This document shows positions 5,221-5,609 of a stretch of DNA of 5,609 nucleotides, piece after piece. Below the pieces are notes generated by a model. The model did no database searches. It saw nothing but the letters and a program-made list of their open reading frames with translations, and had not been told where the DNA came from. The stretch lies in assembly GCA_947169005.1 (NCBI GenBank), contig CAMVOG010000160.1, positions 1 to 5,609 on the forward strand. The letters run 5' to 3'. Numbering within the stretch: the first letter of the stretch is position 1; every line of letters starts with the position of its first letter. The translations under genes were made by a program, and so were the position numbers. Source of the DNA: an uncultured Clostridia bacterium (lineage in GTDB: Bacteria; Bacillota; Clostridia; Oscillospirales; Oscillospiraceae).

Positions 5221-5609
5221 CTAAGCCGGGTCGCCCACCTTCGTCAGCACGCCCGCGTCCATGTGGTACACGCTGTCGGCGTAGCTCTCCGCCTCCCGCT
5301 CGTGGGTGACGAGCAGCACGGCCATGCCGCCGTCCGCGCAGGCGCGCAGCAGAGAGAGCACGGCGCGGGTGTTCTCGTCGTCCAGGTCCCCGGTGGGCTC
5401 GTCCGCCAGCAGGATCCCCGGCTCCATGATGAGGGCGCGGGCAATGGCCAGTCGGCGCATCTCCCCGCCGGAGAGCTCGTTGGGGTAGGCGTCCCGCAGG
5501 GGCAGGATGCCCACCCGGTCCAGCAGCGCCTCCGCCCGCTCCGCGGGGCAGGGGCTGCCGTACAGGAGGCTGGGCAGACGCACGTTTTCCAGCACCGTGA
5601 GGCTGTGGA
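5221..5609 (-). CDS. ABC transporter ATP-binding protein, MacB/LolD/FtsE-like (5' end beyond window)
   Basis: Only the last 128 residues are present; the Walker A half lies off the right edge. Visible motifs, counted from the first complete codon: 'LTVLENV' (3-9), which follows the Q-loop in these ATPases; signature 'LSGGEMRRLAIARAL' (45-59); Walker B and D-loop 'ILLADEPTGDLD' (65-76); and the H-loop 'LLVTHE' with H102 (98-103). The LTVLENV and DEPTGDLD forms are typical of the MacB/LolD/FtsE type, which pair with FtsX-like permeases. The ATPase would sit on the inner face of the membrane and power export or lipoprotein- or peptide-related transport. A GTG at 5595 lies inside the conserved core and is not the start. 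No permease gene lies downstream; if one exists it must be upstream, outside the window. The C-terminal tail is short, without an extra domain. Confidence 0.93.
   Translation of the reverse strand, partial: HSLTVLENVRLPSLLYGSPCPAERAEALLDRVGILPLRDAYPNELSGGEMRRLAIARALIMEPGILLADEPTGDLDDENTRAVLSLLRACADGGMAVLLVTHEREAESYADSVYHMDAGVLTKVGDPA

Overview
This is a GC-rich bacterial window with tightly packed genes, strong purine-rich ribosome binding sites and a factor-independent terminator. The protein families (MoxR/DUF58 pair, GufA-type ZIP transporter, stand-alone MtaA/MtbA-like methyltransferase) and the codon style suggest a high-GC member of the Clostridia, such as a gut Oscillospiraceae-like Firmicute. 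That placement is an inference; there is no rRNA or other marker gene to settle it.

Layout, left to right. On the minus strand, positions 1-1982 hold a MoxR AAA+ ATPase gene and, overlapping it by an ATGA, a DUF58 protein gene that runs off the left edge. A 295-base intergenic region (1983-2277) separates this operon from a divergent plus-strand gene. It carries a credible promoter in each direction plus small repeats and dyads. The plus-strand gene (2278-3330) encodes a 350-residue protein of the uroporphyrinogen-decarboxylase superfamily, of the zinc-dependent methylcobamide methyltransferase type. It ends at a very strong hairpin terminator (3370-3405) that can also work in the opposite direction. 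From the right come three minus-strand genes with short gaps and no visible terminator between them: the C-terminal part of an ABC transporter ATPase (runs off the right edge), an LCMT-like SAM-dependent methyltransferase, and a ZIP metal transporter, which converges on the shared terminator.

How they work together. MoxR and DUF58 are a well-known pair thought to act as an ATP-driven chaperone plus membrane adaptor for protein maturation or envelope stress. The cobamide-methyltransferase-like gene is alone in its transcription unit, with no corrinoid protein or substrate methyltransferase beside it, so its methyl donor cannot be read from context. The ABC ATPase, methyltransferase and ZIP genes may be co-transcribed, but no shared pathway is evident. 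I see no RNA gene, insertion sequence, CRISPR array or clearly novel system. The most useful leads are the orphan methyltransferase, the short repeats in the divergent intergenic region, and a perfect hairpin inside the DUF58 gene.
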